From Gammaproteobacteria bacterium (GTDB lineage: Bacteria > Pseudomonadota > Gammaproteobacteria > Arenicellales > Arenicellaceae), in the NCBI GenBank assembly GCA_030426005.1, contig JAUHZM010000154.1:1-7321 (forward strand): a stretch of DNA of 7,321 nucleotides. The letters run 5' to 3'. A program made the position numbers and the translations under genes. Under the pieces are notes generated by a model, which worked only from the letters and a program-made list of their open reading frames with translations, was not told the DNA's origin and ran no database searches. Shown here piece after piece: positions 1 through 6,509 of the stretch; position 1 is the stretch's first letter; each line of letters starts with the position of its first letter.

Positions 1-398
1 ATGACTATATCAAAAAGCCCTTTTCAACCAAGGAAATGCTGTCTCGGATTAATGCGGTGTTGCGTCGTTTATCGAGCAATCAATTGTCTGGAGATGTTGT
101 ATCAGCCGGAAAAATCACCATTGACTCGGACCAGCATCGCGTACTGATCGACGGCACAAATGTTGATTTTAGTCCGACTGAGTTTCGCTTGTTACACTTT
201 TTACTAACGCACCCAGACCGTGTCTTCGCGCGTGATCAGTTGTTGGACAACGTTTGGGGCAATCAGGTCTACGTAGAAGATCGCACGGTCGATGTGCATA
301 TCCGACGTTTACGCAAAGTATTAGAACCACATCAATGTGATAATTACATCAACACCGTGCGTGGCGTCGGTTATCGTTTCTCCCTGCCATCGCACTAA
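1..398 (+). CDS. phoB: PhoB phosphate regulon response regulator, C-terminal part (5' end outside window)
   Basis: Partial gene, read from base 3 and ending at a TAA at 396-398 (131 codons). The first codons give DYIKKPFSTKEM, the end of a CheY-like receiver domain with its conserved Lys-Pro. About 100 upstream residues, including the phosphoacceptor Asp, are missing. After a short linker comes a complete OmpR/PhoB-type winged helix. It contains SPTEFRLLHFLLTHP, the transactivation-loop region, the recognition helix DRTVDVHIRRLRK and the final beta-hairpin TVRGVGYRFS. These segments are close to those I recall for E. coli PhoB, so this is PhoB rather than a generic OmpR-family regulator. When phosphorylated by PhoR, the family binds Pho boxes and activates phosphate-scavenging genes in the cytoplasm. 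phoR follows after 16 bases, so the two are almost certainly co-transcribed. The near-identical recognition helix suggests, by inference, an E. coli-like Pho box. Confidence 0.95.
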   Translation, partial: DYIKKPFSTKEMLSRINAVLRRLSSNQLSGDVVSAGKITIDSDQHRVLIDGTNVDFSPTEFRLLHFLLTHPDRVFARDQLLDNVWGNQVYVEDRTVDVHIRRLRKVLEPHQCDNYINTVRGVGYRFSLPSH

Positions 399-414
399 TT
401 TGATACTCTAGGGT

Positions 415-1725
415 ATGCGTCAAGATATCTGGAAATTCGCCCTACTCCTTATCGTCGCCGGCGTTGTCGGCTTGGCGATTGGCGCGCCATTTATCGTCAT
501 GTTACTGATGGCCATCGGCATTATCGGAATGCAAATGTCTGGCCTTCGATTACTGCGGAAATGGGTCGAAAATCCCGGCGGCAATCCGATGCCAGAAACC
601 AGCGGCCAGCTTTATCAGCTGCATCGAGACTTAACTCGTAAACACACGCAATACACCAAACGTAAACGTCGGCTGAACGAGTTTGTCAGTCAGTTTCGCC
701 GTGCGATTGGCGCGCTGCCAGATGCGATTGTCCTGATTGGCAATGACGGAAAAATTGAGTGGGCTAATGGCAATGCAGAACGTTTACTCGGGATTCGCTG
801 GCCCGCAGACGCCGGGCTACGGTTTGTGAACCTGATACGACAAGCCGAGGTTGAACAAATACTCCGACCGCACGACCCTCCCAGTGAGGGCGTTGAGGTG
901 CCCGGCATAGAACACAGTCAGATCATCAATATCAAATGTGTTCGTTACACTAAACAGCAGCGGATGGTGATTGCGCGCGATGTCAGCCGTCTAATCCAGG
1001 TCAATAAGATGCACGCGGACTTCGTGGCGAATGTCTCACACGAATTAAAGACCCCGCTTACTGTGTTACGTGGCTACCTGGAGATATTGGAAAACAGCGC
1101 AGACCTGCCACAGAAGTATCACAAGCCACTAAACCAGATGCGCTCTCAAAGTGTGCGCATGCAATCTATTGTCAGCGACCTACTCTATCTGGCTAGGCTC
1201 GAAGATCACCATCACCAGACTAGCTTTCAGGCGGTTGACGTGACGCATGTTATCAACGCGATCATAGAAGCTGTGCAACCGTTGATCGCTGAGAAAAGCC
1301 ACAAAATCGAACTCGATGTCGATTACTCGCTAAGCATTCTCGGTATTCAAACAGAATTACACAGTGCGTTTACCAACCTCATCACTAACGCAATTCACTA
1401 TACACCCAAAGGCGGCCTGATCCGCGTGCGATGGCACATCAGCCCTGAGGGCGCTACGTTCTCAGTGAAAGATAACGGCATAGGTATTGCGCCCCAACAT
1501 CTGGAACGCCTGACACAGCGGTTTTATCGCGTAGACACCGACCGTTCTCGTGACAGCGGCGGTACGGGCCTAGGTCTCGCCATCGTTAAGCACGTATTGC
1601 AACGCCACAACGGCGAACTCCAGATCGAAAGCAACGAAGATACCGGAAGTGAATTTCGCTGCATTTTCCCCGCCGAACAATTAGTACAGGTCAATCGGAC
1701 TCACACAGACTCGGAGTCGGCTTAG
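415..1725 (+). CDS. phoR: PhoR phosphate-sensing histidine kinase
   Basis: Inner-membrane sensor kinase of 436 residues, near the usual PhoR length. Two adjacent hydrophobic segments (about 7-23 and 25-48) leave almost no periplasmic domain, as in E. coli PhoR, which reads phosphate status through Pst/PhoU rather than by binding phosphate outside. A basic linker (about 71-88) leads into a PAS-like domain (about 95-195, with LPDAIVLIGNDGKIEWANG). The dimerisation helix carries the H box FVANVSHELKTPLTVL, with His209 as phosphoacceptor. The ATPase domain has the N box NLITNAIHYTP (about 321-331), G1 box DNGIGIAP (353-360), an F-box Phe370 and G2 box GGTGLGLAI (382-390), so it looks fully active. 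An in-frame TAG at 409-411 makes the ATG at 415 the first possible start. The only Shine-Dalgarno-like bases (AGGG, 410-413) are one base from the ATG, so translation may be coupled to phoB. The 3' end faces the nuclease gene. Confidence 0.96.
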   Translation: MRQDIWKFALLLIVAGVVGLAIGAPFIVMLLMAIGIIGMQMSGLRLLRKWVENPGGNPMPETSGQLYQLHRDLTRKHTQYTKRKRRLNEFVSQFRRAIGALPDAIVLIGNDGKIEWANGNAERLLGIRWPADAGLRFVNLIRQAEVEQILRPHDPPSEGVEVPGIEHSQIINIKCVRYTKQQRMVIARDVSRLIQVNKMHADFVANVSHELKTPLTVLRGYLEILENSADLPQKYHKPLNQMRSQSVRMQSIVSDLLYLARLEDHHHQTSFQAVDVTHVINAIIEAVQPLIAEKSHKIELDVDYSLSILGIQTELHSAFTNLITNAIHYTPKGGLIRVRWHISPEGATFSVKDNGIGIAPQHLERLTQRFYRVDTDRSRDSGGTGLGLAIVKHVLQRHNGELQIESNEDTGSEFRCIFPAEQLVQVNRTHTDSESA

Positions 1726-1738
1726 GGTCCGACCACCT

Positions 1739-1752
1739 TAGCTTATCAGCTA
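1739..1752. other. Small perfect hairpin between convergent genes
   Basis: TAGCT, four loop bases, AGCTA: a 5-bp perfect inverted repeat in the 33-base gap between the phoR stop and the nuclease stop. It can fold on either strand, but no T-run follows on either side, so it does not qualify as a standard intrinsic terminator. It may only slow polymerase, or be chance. Confidence 0.25.
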
Positions 1753-1758
1753 CCCCTG

Positions 1759-3447
1759 TCACTCAGCACCACGCGTAAAATCGATTTGCGCGATCACGTA
1801 AGCGTGATCACTGGGCTTGTCACTGTCTTCACCTGGGGTAACGCCAATGAGTTCGTTGCCATGCAGAATCTCGTAGCGGCAATCTCGTCGAGTCGCGGTT
1901 TCCTTGCTTACCACGCCGTGCATTAAGACCTGCAGTTTGCCACGGTGGTTATAGTCATAGCGTTCCTCCGGCCGCAAAGAGAGCACCAGATTGGTCGCAT
2001 TATCACCAACGATCGTCGCCAACGTCTCACTGTGCTCCGTATCGTTAAAATCGCCGGTAACGTAGTACTCGATCCCAGCCTTGGTCAAGGCATCCATTTC
2101 AGCTCGGATTGCACGCGCCTGAGCATGCCGTATATGCGCCTTTGCATCCACACCTGGCGCATGTTCCTCAGGTGCAAAAATACTGGCCTGATGGCGTTTT
2201 GAAGCCAGATGCACATTGATGACTGCTAAGGTTTCACCAGAGTCTCGTTCAGTAAAGTGACACACCAATGATTTACGCGAATCATCAAAGCTTGGATTAT
2301 CCTGACCAAGGATTCGCACCGACGCCGCATCCAGGCTGACACGATCTGTTCGATACAGGTACGCATTACGAATATTGCCACCCGGTTGTCCACCATCCTG
2401 GCCGCTGACTGGCGCCACATCAATGGCCAAGTATTCGACGCCGCTCAACTCTTTGATCAAAGCAATGAGCAAGTCATAGGTCGCACTGGCATCCACCTCC
2501 GTGGTCAACTCCGCTCCGTCGTTGTCTTGAATCTCTTGTAGGGCAACAATGTCAGGCGACTGCGCTTGCAGCACGATAGCCTGCGCTAACGTATGAAAAC
2601 GGCCTTCCCCAACGTCGTCATCCACGTCTAAACGCGGATTGGTAACACGCCTTTCAGCTTCGACGTGCGGGTCTAGGTTAAAACAGTTCAGGGTCAGAAT
2701 TGATATTGCCCCCGGTGTTGATTGGATTCTGGAAGTACCTAATTCTATATAGTTTTGGTCTATTTCAAACGCGGTGTTCACCGCGAGCTGATAGGAGTCA
2801 GAACGGTAATGCAATGGCCCCACCACCGGCGACGTCAACTTTGCGCCGAGATTTACCCGCACCGCATGGTTCGGATTAAAGATACGGAAACCAGGATACC
2901 AGCGCATTGGGTTCTCAGGCTGTACTATGGCACCACCATGCGGCGAACGAATCATAGACTTGTCTGGCTGCGGTGAATCGAGCGCGACCACATAATCGCC
3001 GTGGAAATTACTCGGGGCGATAAAGGTCTGACCAGGGTTAACCCTGAGCAACATGCCTTCTAGGGAATTAAGTACAGTCGCGAGCTCAGAATTACTCTCT
3101 GGTAACAACGCCTGGCTTAACTCAATCGGGTGTACCTGAAGATCTTGTGCGCTCAGGACATGCGCCTGCTCCAGTTGAATTTGAGTGAACGGCTTGGCTG
3201 TTTCGTGCTTGTAATAATCCACACACTCGCCATGAACTTCCAAATACTCTCCCAGCTCTGGCTTCCAGACTGGGCTGTATACAAAGATGGCATCTGAACC
3301 ATGACGATCCCATTCCTTGTTGGGAGTTTGAATATAAAATCCGCGACGTAAAACGCCGGTGACTAAGCCGTGCACCAGCACGTTTTGACCTGCATAAGGT
3401 GACCTTAGGCCCTCGCCTTGAATATCTCTAATTGAAAGATGATCCAC
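1759..3447 (-). CDS. OB-fold plus endonuclease/exonuclease/phosphatase (EEP) family nuclease, COG2374-like
   Basis: Predicted metal-dependent phosphodiesterase/nuclease of 562 residues from the GTG at 3447. Numbering uses that start. Residues about 4-100 look like a YhcR-type OB fold (SIRDIQGEG, SPYAGQNVLVHGLVTGV, GFYIQT). A second OB-like region (about 120-230) includes LEGMLLRV and GPLHYRSDSYQLAV. The EEP catalytic domain (about 248-555) shows LNCFN (Asn254, Asn257), DIVALQEIQDN (Glu305), DGGQPGGNIR (351-360), NVHLASK (His413), TGDFND (Asp466, Asn468) and PSDHA (Asp547, His548), so the DNase I-like active site looks intact. Related secreted nucleases (ExeM/NucH type) usually have a signal peptide and often extra anchoring domains; neither is visible here. 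The open frame reaches an ATG at 3522, but that ATG lies in the phoU terminator hairpin. The GTG at 3447 has a GAG six bases upstream and starts just before the first domain. Its setting in the Pho locus suggests phosphate recovery from nucleic acid, which is inference; substrate and location are unknown. Confidence 0.85.
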   Translation of the reverse strand: MDHLSIRDIQGEGLRSPYAGQNVLVHGLVTGVLRRGFYIQTPNKEWDRHGSDAIFVYSPVWKPELGEYLEVHGECVDYYKHETAKPFTQIQLEQAHVLSAQDLQVHPIELSQALLPESNSELATVLNSLEGMLLRVNPGQTFIAPSNFHGDYVVALDSPQPDKSMIRSPHGGAIVQPENPMRWYPGFRIFNPNHAVRVNLGAKLTSPVVGPLHYRSDSYQLAVNTAFEIDQNYIELGTSRIQSTPGAISILTLNCFNLDPHVEAERRVTNPRLDVDDDVGEGRFHTLAQAIVLQAQSPDIVALQEIQDNDGAELTTEVDASATYDLLIALIKELSGVEYLAIDVAPVSGQDGGQPGGNIRNAYLYRTDRVSLDAASVRILGQDNPSFDDSRKSLVCHFTERDSGETLAVINVHLASKRHQASIFAPEEHAPGVDAKAHIRHAQARAIRAEMDALTKAGIEYYVTGDFNDTEHSETLATIVGDNATNLVLSLRPEERYDYNHRGKLQVLMHGVVSKETATRRDCRYEILHGNELIGVTPGEDSDKPSDHAYVIAQIDFTRGAE

Positions 3448-3479
3448 GTTGAACTCGGTGTCGATTAATCGTTGCACAG

Positions 3480-3485
3480 AGTATA
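3480..3485 (-). promoter_or_regulatory. Possible -10 element for the nuclease gene
   Basis: TATACT on the minus strand differs from TATAAT at one position and lies just past the T-run of the phoU terminator. It would start RNA about 20-25 bases before the GTG at 3447. No TTGACA-like -35 is found at 16-18 bases (the region reads roughly TAAGCT), so a promoter here would need an activator or be weak. It supports, without proving, a separate transcript starting after the terminator. Confidence 0.3.
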
Positions 3486-3488
3486 ACG

Positions 3489-3523
3489 AAAAATGGCCAG
3501 ACAGCTTACGCCATCTGGCCATT
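3489..3523 (-). terminator. Intrinsic terminator of the pst-phoU operon
   Basis: Read on the minus strand, AATGGCCAGA (3523-3514) pairs perfectly with TCTGGCCATT (3501-3492). The 12 bases between can extend the stem by four pairs (U-G, G-U, G-C, C-G) to a GUAA loop, which is a GNRA tetraloop. A run of five T bases (3493-3489) begins within the last stem bases. The inner pairs, the tetraloop and the T-run exist only for minus-strand RNA, so the direction is clear. It sits 45 bases after the phoU stop and should end pstC-pstA-pstB-phoU transcripts. The stem overlaps the first codons of the longest nuclease reading frame, which argues against that start. Confidence 0.85.
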
Positions 3524-3567
3524 GTTTGATGCGATTAGCTGCTCTATTAAACAGCCTGCACTGAAAG

Positions 3568-4281
3568 CTAACCCAGCTTTTCTTTAATCCGATCAAGCGC
3601 AGTGTGACGCACGTCCTCACCTTCAACCAGATAGATCACATTCTCGCAAATATTAATGCAGTGATCCCCGATCCGCTCTAGTGAGCGCGCAGCCCACATC
3701 ACGTCCAGTGCATCGGAAATATTATCCGAATTCTTCTTCATTAAATTAACCAGTCGCACTACCACACGCGAGTACTCTTCATCGATATGCTGATCCATAC
3801 GCATATTCAATACCGCCGAGCGCGAGTCCATGCGTGCATAGGTGTTTAGCGTTGCGTGCAACAACTCTTTCACGTGCTCACCCAAAGACAACAATCCCTT
3901 AAAAGACTTATTTGAGGCGTCATTGTCCAACGCATGGCGCACCATGGTCGCTACTCGTTCGGCTTCATCACCTATTCGCTCCAAATCCCGCACGGATTTA
4001 CTGGTAGCGATAATTAAGCGCAAGTCTCCGGCCGCTGGCTGGCGTTTGGCTAAGATTTGAGTGCATTCTTCGTCGATCAGCATCTCAAGCTTATTGACCT
4101 TACGGTCCAGCTTCTCGACATCGACAATCTGTTCACTGGAGTCTTCACGCAGCGCATGCAAGGTTTTGTCTAGTTGTGCTTCAACCAGACCACCCATTTT
4201 CAGGACACGCGCACGGATTTCTTCCAGCTCCTCATCAAATTGACGGGAAATATGCCCACCAACTTTTATTTCTTCATTCAT
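3568..4281 (-). CDS. phoU: PhoU phosphate signalling regulator
   Basis: Cytoplasmic all-helical protein of 237 residues (E. coli PhoU is about 241). It links the Pst transporter to PhoR, keeps the Pho response off when phosphate is plentiful, and restrains phosphate uptake. It is a tandem of two three-helix PhoU repeats, each with the metal-binding E-x-x-x-D signature: DLERIGDEAERVA (Glu101, Asp105) and SLERIGDHCINICENVIYL (Glu202, Asp206). The start HISRQFDEELEEIR and the segment PAAGDLRLIIATSKSVRDLERIGDE are typical of the family. It is last in the pst operon, 45 bases after pstB, in the usual order. The ribosome binding site at the ATG (4281) is weak (TAAG-like), which may keep PhoU below PstB or couple it to upstream translation. 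The operon terminator follows. Identification is secure. Confidence 0.97.
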   Translation of the reverse strand: MNEEIKVGGHISRQFDEELEEIRARVLKMGGLVEAQLDKTLHALREDSSEQIVDVEKLDRKVNKLEMLIDEECTQILAKRQPAAGDLRLIIATSKSVRDLERIGDEAERVATMVRHALDNDASNKSFKGLLSLGEHVKELLHATLNTYARMDSRSAVLNMRMDQHIDEEYSRVVVRLVNLMKKNSDNISDALDVMWAARSLERIGDHCINICENVIYLVEGEDVRHTALDRIKEKLG

Positions 4282-4326
4282 AGTTTTGTACTTACAATTC
4301 TGATTCGTTCAATGGGGCTGCGGCGA

Positions 4327-5157
4327 TTATCCGATTCGCCCGGTAATGTATTCTTCCGTGAGTTTATGCTCAGGATTAGTAAACACCGTAGATGTATCGT
4401 TCACCTCGATCAGTTTACCAAGGTGGAAGTAAGCAGTACGTTGAGAGACACGTGCTGCTTGCTGCATCGAGTGTGTCACGATGCAAATGGTGAAGTTCTC
4501 ACTCAATTCATGAATCAGCTCTTCTACCGTTGCCGTTGCAATTGGGTCCAGCGCAGAACAAGGCTCGTCCATAAGAATTACTTCTGGATTAACCGCAATC
4601 GCGCGTGCGATGCAAAGACGTTGTTGTTGTCCTCCAGAAAGCCCAGTAGCTGGCTCGTCCAGACGATCTTTTACTTCTTTCCACAGGCCACAACGAATTA
4701 AGCTTTTTTCGACCAACTCATCCAGTTCCACTTTATTGTCCGTCAGACCGTGAATGCGTGCGCCATATGCCACGTTCTCATAAATAGATTTGGGGAACGG
4801 GTTCGGCTTTTGGAACACCATGCCAACTCGAGCACGTAGCTCAACCACGTCTATTTTCTTGTCATAGATATTTTGCGATTCAAGCAATAACTCGCCTTCT
4901 ACACGACAAATATCAATGGTGTCGTTCATTCTGTTCAGGCATCGCAAGAACGTTGACTTACCACAACCAGATGGGCCAATCATGGAAATTACTTCGTTCT
5001 TGCCGATATCCAGATTGACGTCGAAGATTGCTTGTTTTTCGCCATAAAATACATCGACGTTGCGCACGCGCATTTTAGGATCGTCCATTAACGGAGAACC
5101 CGTTGTCTGATAAGTTTCGCTCACGATTTCAGCCTTACTAATTTGTGCATTGTTCAT
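4327..5157 (-). CDS. pstB: PstB phosphate ABC transporter ATPase
   Basis: ATP-binding subunit of the high-affinity phosphate importer, on the cytoplasmic face of PstC-PstA; 276 residues from the ATG at 5157. The motifs, in order, are Walker A GPSGCGKS (61-68), Q-loop FQKPNPFP (Gln116), signature LSGGQQQRLCIARAIA (from 173), Walker B VILMDEP (193-199), D-loop SALD (201-204) and switch His229 in IVTHSMQQAARVS. The ending EEYITGRIG is the usual PstB C-terminus, and MNDTIDICRVEGE is PstB-specific. The frame is also open back to a TTG at 5196, overlapping pstA by 7 bases, but that start has no clear ribosome binding site. The ATG at 5157 has an AGG eight bases upstream. Even from it, an N-terminal tail of about 28 residues precedes the ABC domain, longer than in E. 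coli PstB (about 257 residues). pstA ends 32 bases upstream and phoU follows. Confidence 0.97.
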   Translation of the reverse strand: MNNAQISKAEIVSETYQTTGSPLMDDPKMRVRNVDVFYGEKQAIFDVNLDIGKNEVISMIGPSGCGKSTFLRCLNRMNDTIDICRVEGELLLESQNIYDKKIDVVELRARVGMVFQKPNPFPKSIYENVAYGARIHGLTDNKVELDELVEKSLIRCGLWKEVKDRLDEPATGLSGGQQQRLCIARAIAVNPEVILMDEPCSALDPIATATVEELIHELSENFTICIVTHSMQQAARVSQRTAYFHLGKLIEVNDTSTVFTNPEHKLTEEYITGRIG

Positions 5158-5168
5158 AATAACTGCCT
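5155..5168 (-). promoter_or_regulatory. pstB ribosome binding site deciding the start
   Basis: Minus-strand AGG (5168-5166) sits eight bases before the ATG at 5157, between the pstA stop and pstB. The competing TTG at 5196 has nothing similar upstream. This favours the 276-residue PstB over a 289-residue form. Confidence 0.55.
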
Positions 5169-5189
5169 GGGCACCTAGAGTACCCGTGT

Positions 5190-6509
5190 TTACCAACGTC
5201 GTTCAAGGCGTTTGCGTAACCAAACCGCCAAACTGTTCATACAGATCAAAAAGGTCAATAACACCATAATCGCAGCGGAAGTCTTCTCAACAAAAGCGCG
5301 TTCAGGGCTGTCTGACCACAAGAAAATTTGCACTGGCAATACAGTCGCTGGGTCGGTAACACCTGCCGGTGTATCGACGATGAATGCCACCATGCCGATC
5401 ATCAACAACGGCGCAGTTTCACCCAGGGCTTGCGCCATACCAATAATCGTCCCAGTCAACATACCCGGCATAGCGAGTGGCAACACGTGGTGCAGAACCG
5501 TTTGTACCTTAGACGCACCCATGCCCATCGCCGCATCACGAATCGAGGGCGGCACAGCTTTAATGGCCGCACGACTCGAAATAATAATGGTCGGCAAGGT
5601 CATTAAGGTCAGCACAAAACCACCAACTAGCGGGACCGAGCGCGGTAGGCCAAAGAAGTTAATAAATACTGCCAAGCCGAGTAAACCAAAAATAACTGAC
5701 GGTACTGCAGCTAGGTTATTAATGTTGACCTCAATAAAGTCAGTGATTTTATTTTTAGGTGCAAACTCTTCCAGATAAATTGCGGTGGCAACCGCAATCG
5801 GGAATGAGAAAACGAGCGTTACCAGCAAAGTCAGGATTGATCCAACGACGGCGCCTTTAATCCCTGCCAACTCCGGTTCACGAGAATCAGAGTTACTGAA
5901 AAAGATGGTGTTAAATTTCTTCTCAACCGCACCCGATTTCACCAATTGATCAACAATATTCTCCTGCGTTTCACTCAGGCGGCTAACTTTTTCGTCGCCG
6001 CTTAAATCTCGACCATAGCTATGTTTGTAATAAGTATCAAAGTCGTCATCGGCGATCATGCTGACACGCTGCGTGGTGCCGATCACATTTGGGTCTGCCA
6101 ACACCATATCACGCAAGATCAGCGGCATGTCGCTGGTAAACAGCGCATAAAGATCACGCTTTTCTTTGCGACTGGAGAGATCCGGGTACCGCTCACGCAA
6201 TGACTTTTTGAAAAACGAACCAAAGCTAGCCGCCTTAATTTCTTCTTCGCTACTGTTGGGCGTTAAACCAAGTGTGTCCGCATCGAAAGTTACTTCCATG
6301 TTCACATAGGTTTGGGTGAACGCACCGAGCCCTTTGGAGATTATGTCAGTAAACAGGAACACGACTGCGGCCAGTCCAAACGCGATAGACAGGCGTCCAA
6401 ACCAGCGAAACCGCTTCTCTGCAGCGTGACGTTTTTTTAGTGCTGCAGCGCGTCGCTGATCGGTGCGCTCACGCAGCGACTCAGAGGATTGTTGTGAATT
6501 ATCAGTCAT
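5190..6509 (-). CDS. pstA: PstA phosphate ABC transporter permease, long form with periplasmic insertion
   Basis: Inner-membrane permease that pairs with PstC to form the phosphate channel; 439 residues from the ATG at 6509, against about 296 in E. coli. A charged cytoplasmic N-terminus (1-37) and TM1 (about 38-57) are followed by about 150 mostly polar residues (60-210) before the next membrane segments. This matches the N-terminal region that I recall as Pfam DUF3333 in long PstA proteins. The permease core (about 216-435) has LEEFAPKNKITDFIEVNINNL, the LAAVPSVIFGLLGLAVF segment and the ATPase-contacting EAA loop AAMGMGASKVQTVLHHVLPL (326-345). It also has ALGETAPLLMIGMVAF, typical of PstA, and a final TM with a basic tail. 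The frame is open to a TTG at 6545. The ATG at 6509 has a GAGA five bases upstream and overlaps the pstC end by 8 bases (ATGACTGA), so translational coupling is likely. pstB follows 32 bases after the stop. Confidence 0.96.
   Translation of the reverse strand: MTDNSQQSSESLRERTDQRRAAALKKRHAAEKRFRWFGRLSIAFGLAAVVFLFTDIISKGLGAFTQTYVNMEVTFDADTLGLTPNSSEEEIKAASFGSFFKKSLRERYPDLSSRKEKRDLYALFTSDMPLILRDMVLADPNVIGTTQRVSMIADDDFDTYYKHSYGRDLSGDEKVSRLSETQENIVDQLVKSGAVEKKFNTIFFSNSDSREPELAGIKGAVVGSILTLLVTLVFSFPIAVATAIYLEEFAPKNKITDFIEVNINNLAAVPSVIFGLLGLAVFINFFGLPRSVPLVGGFVLTLMTLPTIIISSRAAIKAVPPSIRDAAMGMGASKVQTVLHHVLPLAMPGMLTGTIIGMAQALGETAPLLMIGMVAFIVDTPAGVTDPATVLPVQIFLWSDSPERAFVEKTSAAIMVLLTFLICMNSLAVWLRKRLERRW

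Noticed and set aside
1755..1830. CTGTCAC and similar single Pho half-sites near the nuclease 3' end
   Set aside because: They are single half-sites without an 11-base-spaced partner, lie mostly inside coding sequence, and precede no gene start.
1945..2202. Plus-strand open frame of 85 codons opposite the nuclease gene
   Set aside because: It lies antisense to the catalytic domain coding sequence, with no supporting motif or ribosome binding site.
3447..3570. Possible Pho box controlling the nuclease gene
   Set aside because: A CTGTCTG half-site occurs on the minus strand upstream of TATACT, but the expected second half-site 11 bases away on either side does not match, and the bases belong to the terminator stem.
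3535..3571. TTAGCT/AGCTAA inverted repeat overlapping the phoU stop
   Set aside because: It is 6 bp with a 25-base loop and no T-run; the nearby 3489-3523 hairpin is a far better terminator.
4322..4340. GGCGA/TCGCC inverted repeat at the pstB end, as a possible pstB-phoU attenuator
   Set aside because: It is only 5 bp with no T-run, and lies in the last codons of pstB; too weak to call.
4174..4701. Plus-strand open frame of 175 codons opposite phoU and pstB
   Set aside because: It is antisense to two secure, conserved genes, has no recognisable domain, and is best explained as a shadow of their codon use.
5212..5778. Plus-strand open frame of 188 codons opposite pstA
   Set aside because: It lies fully antisense to the conserved permease core and has a low-complexity composition expected from the reverse of membrane-protein codons.
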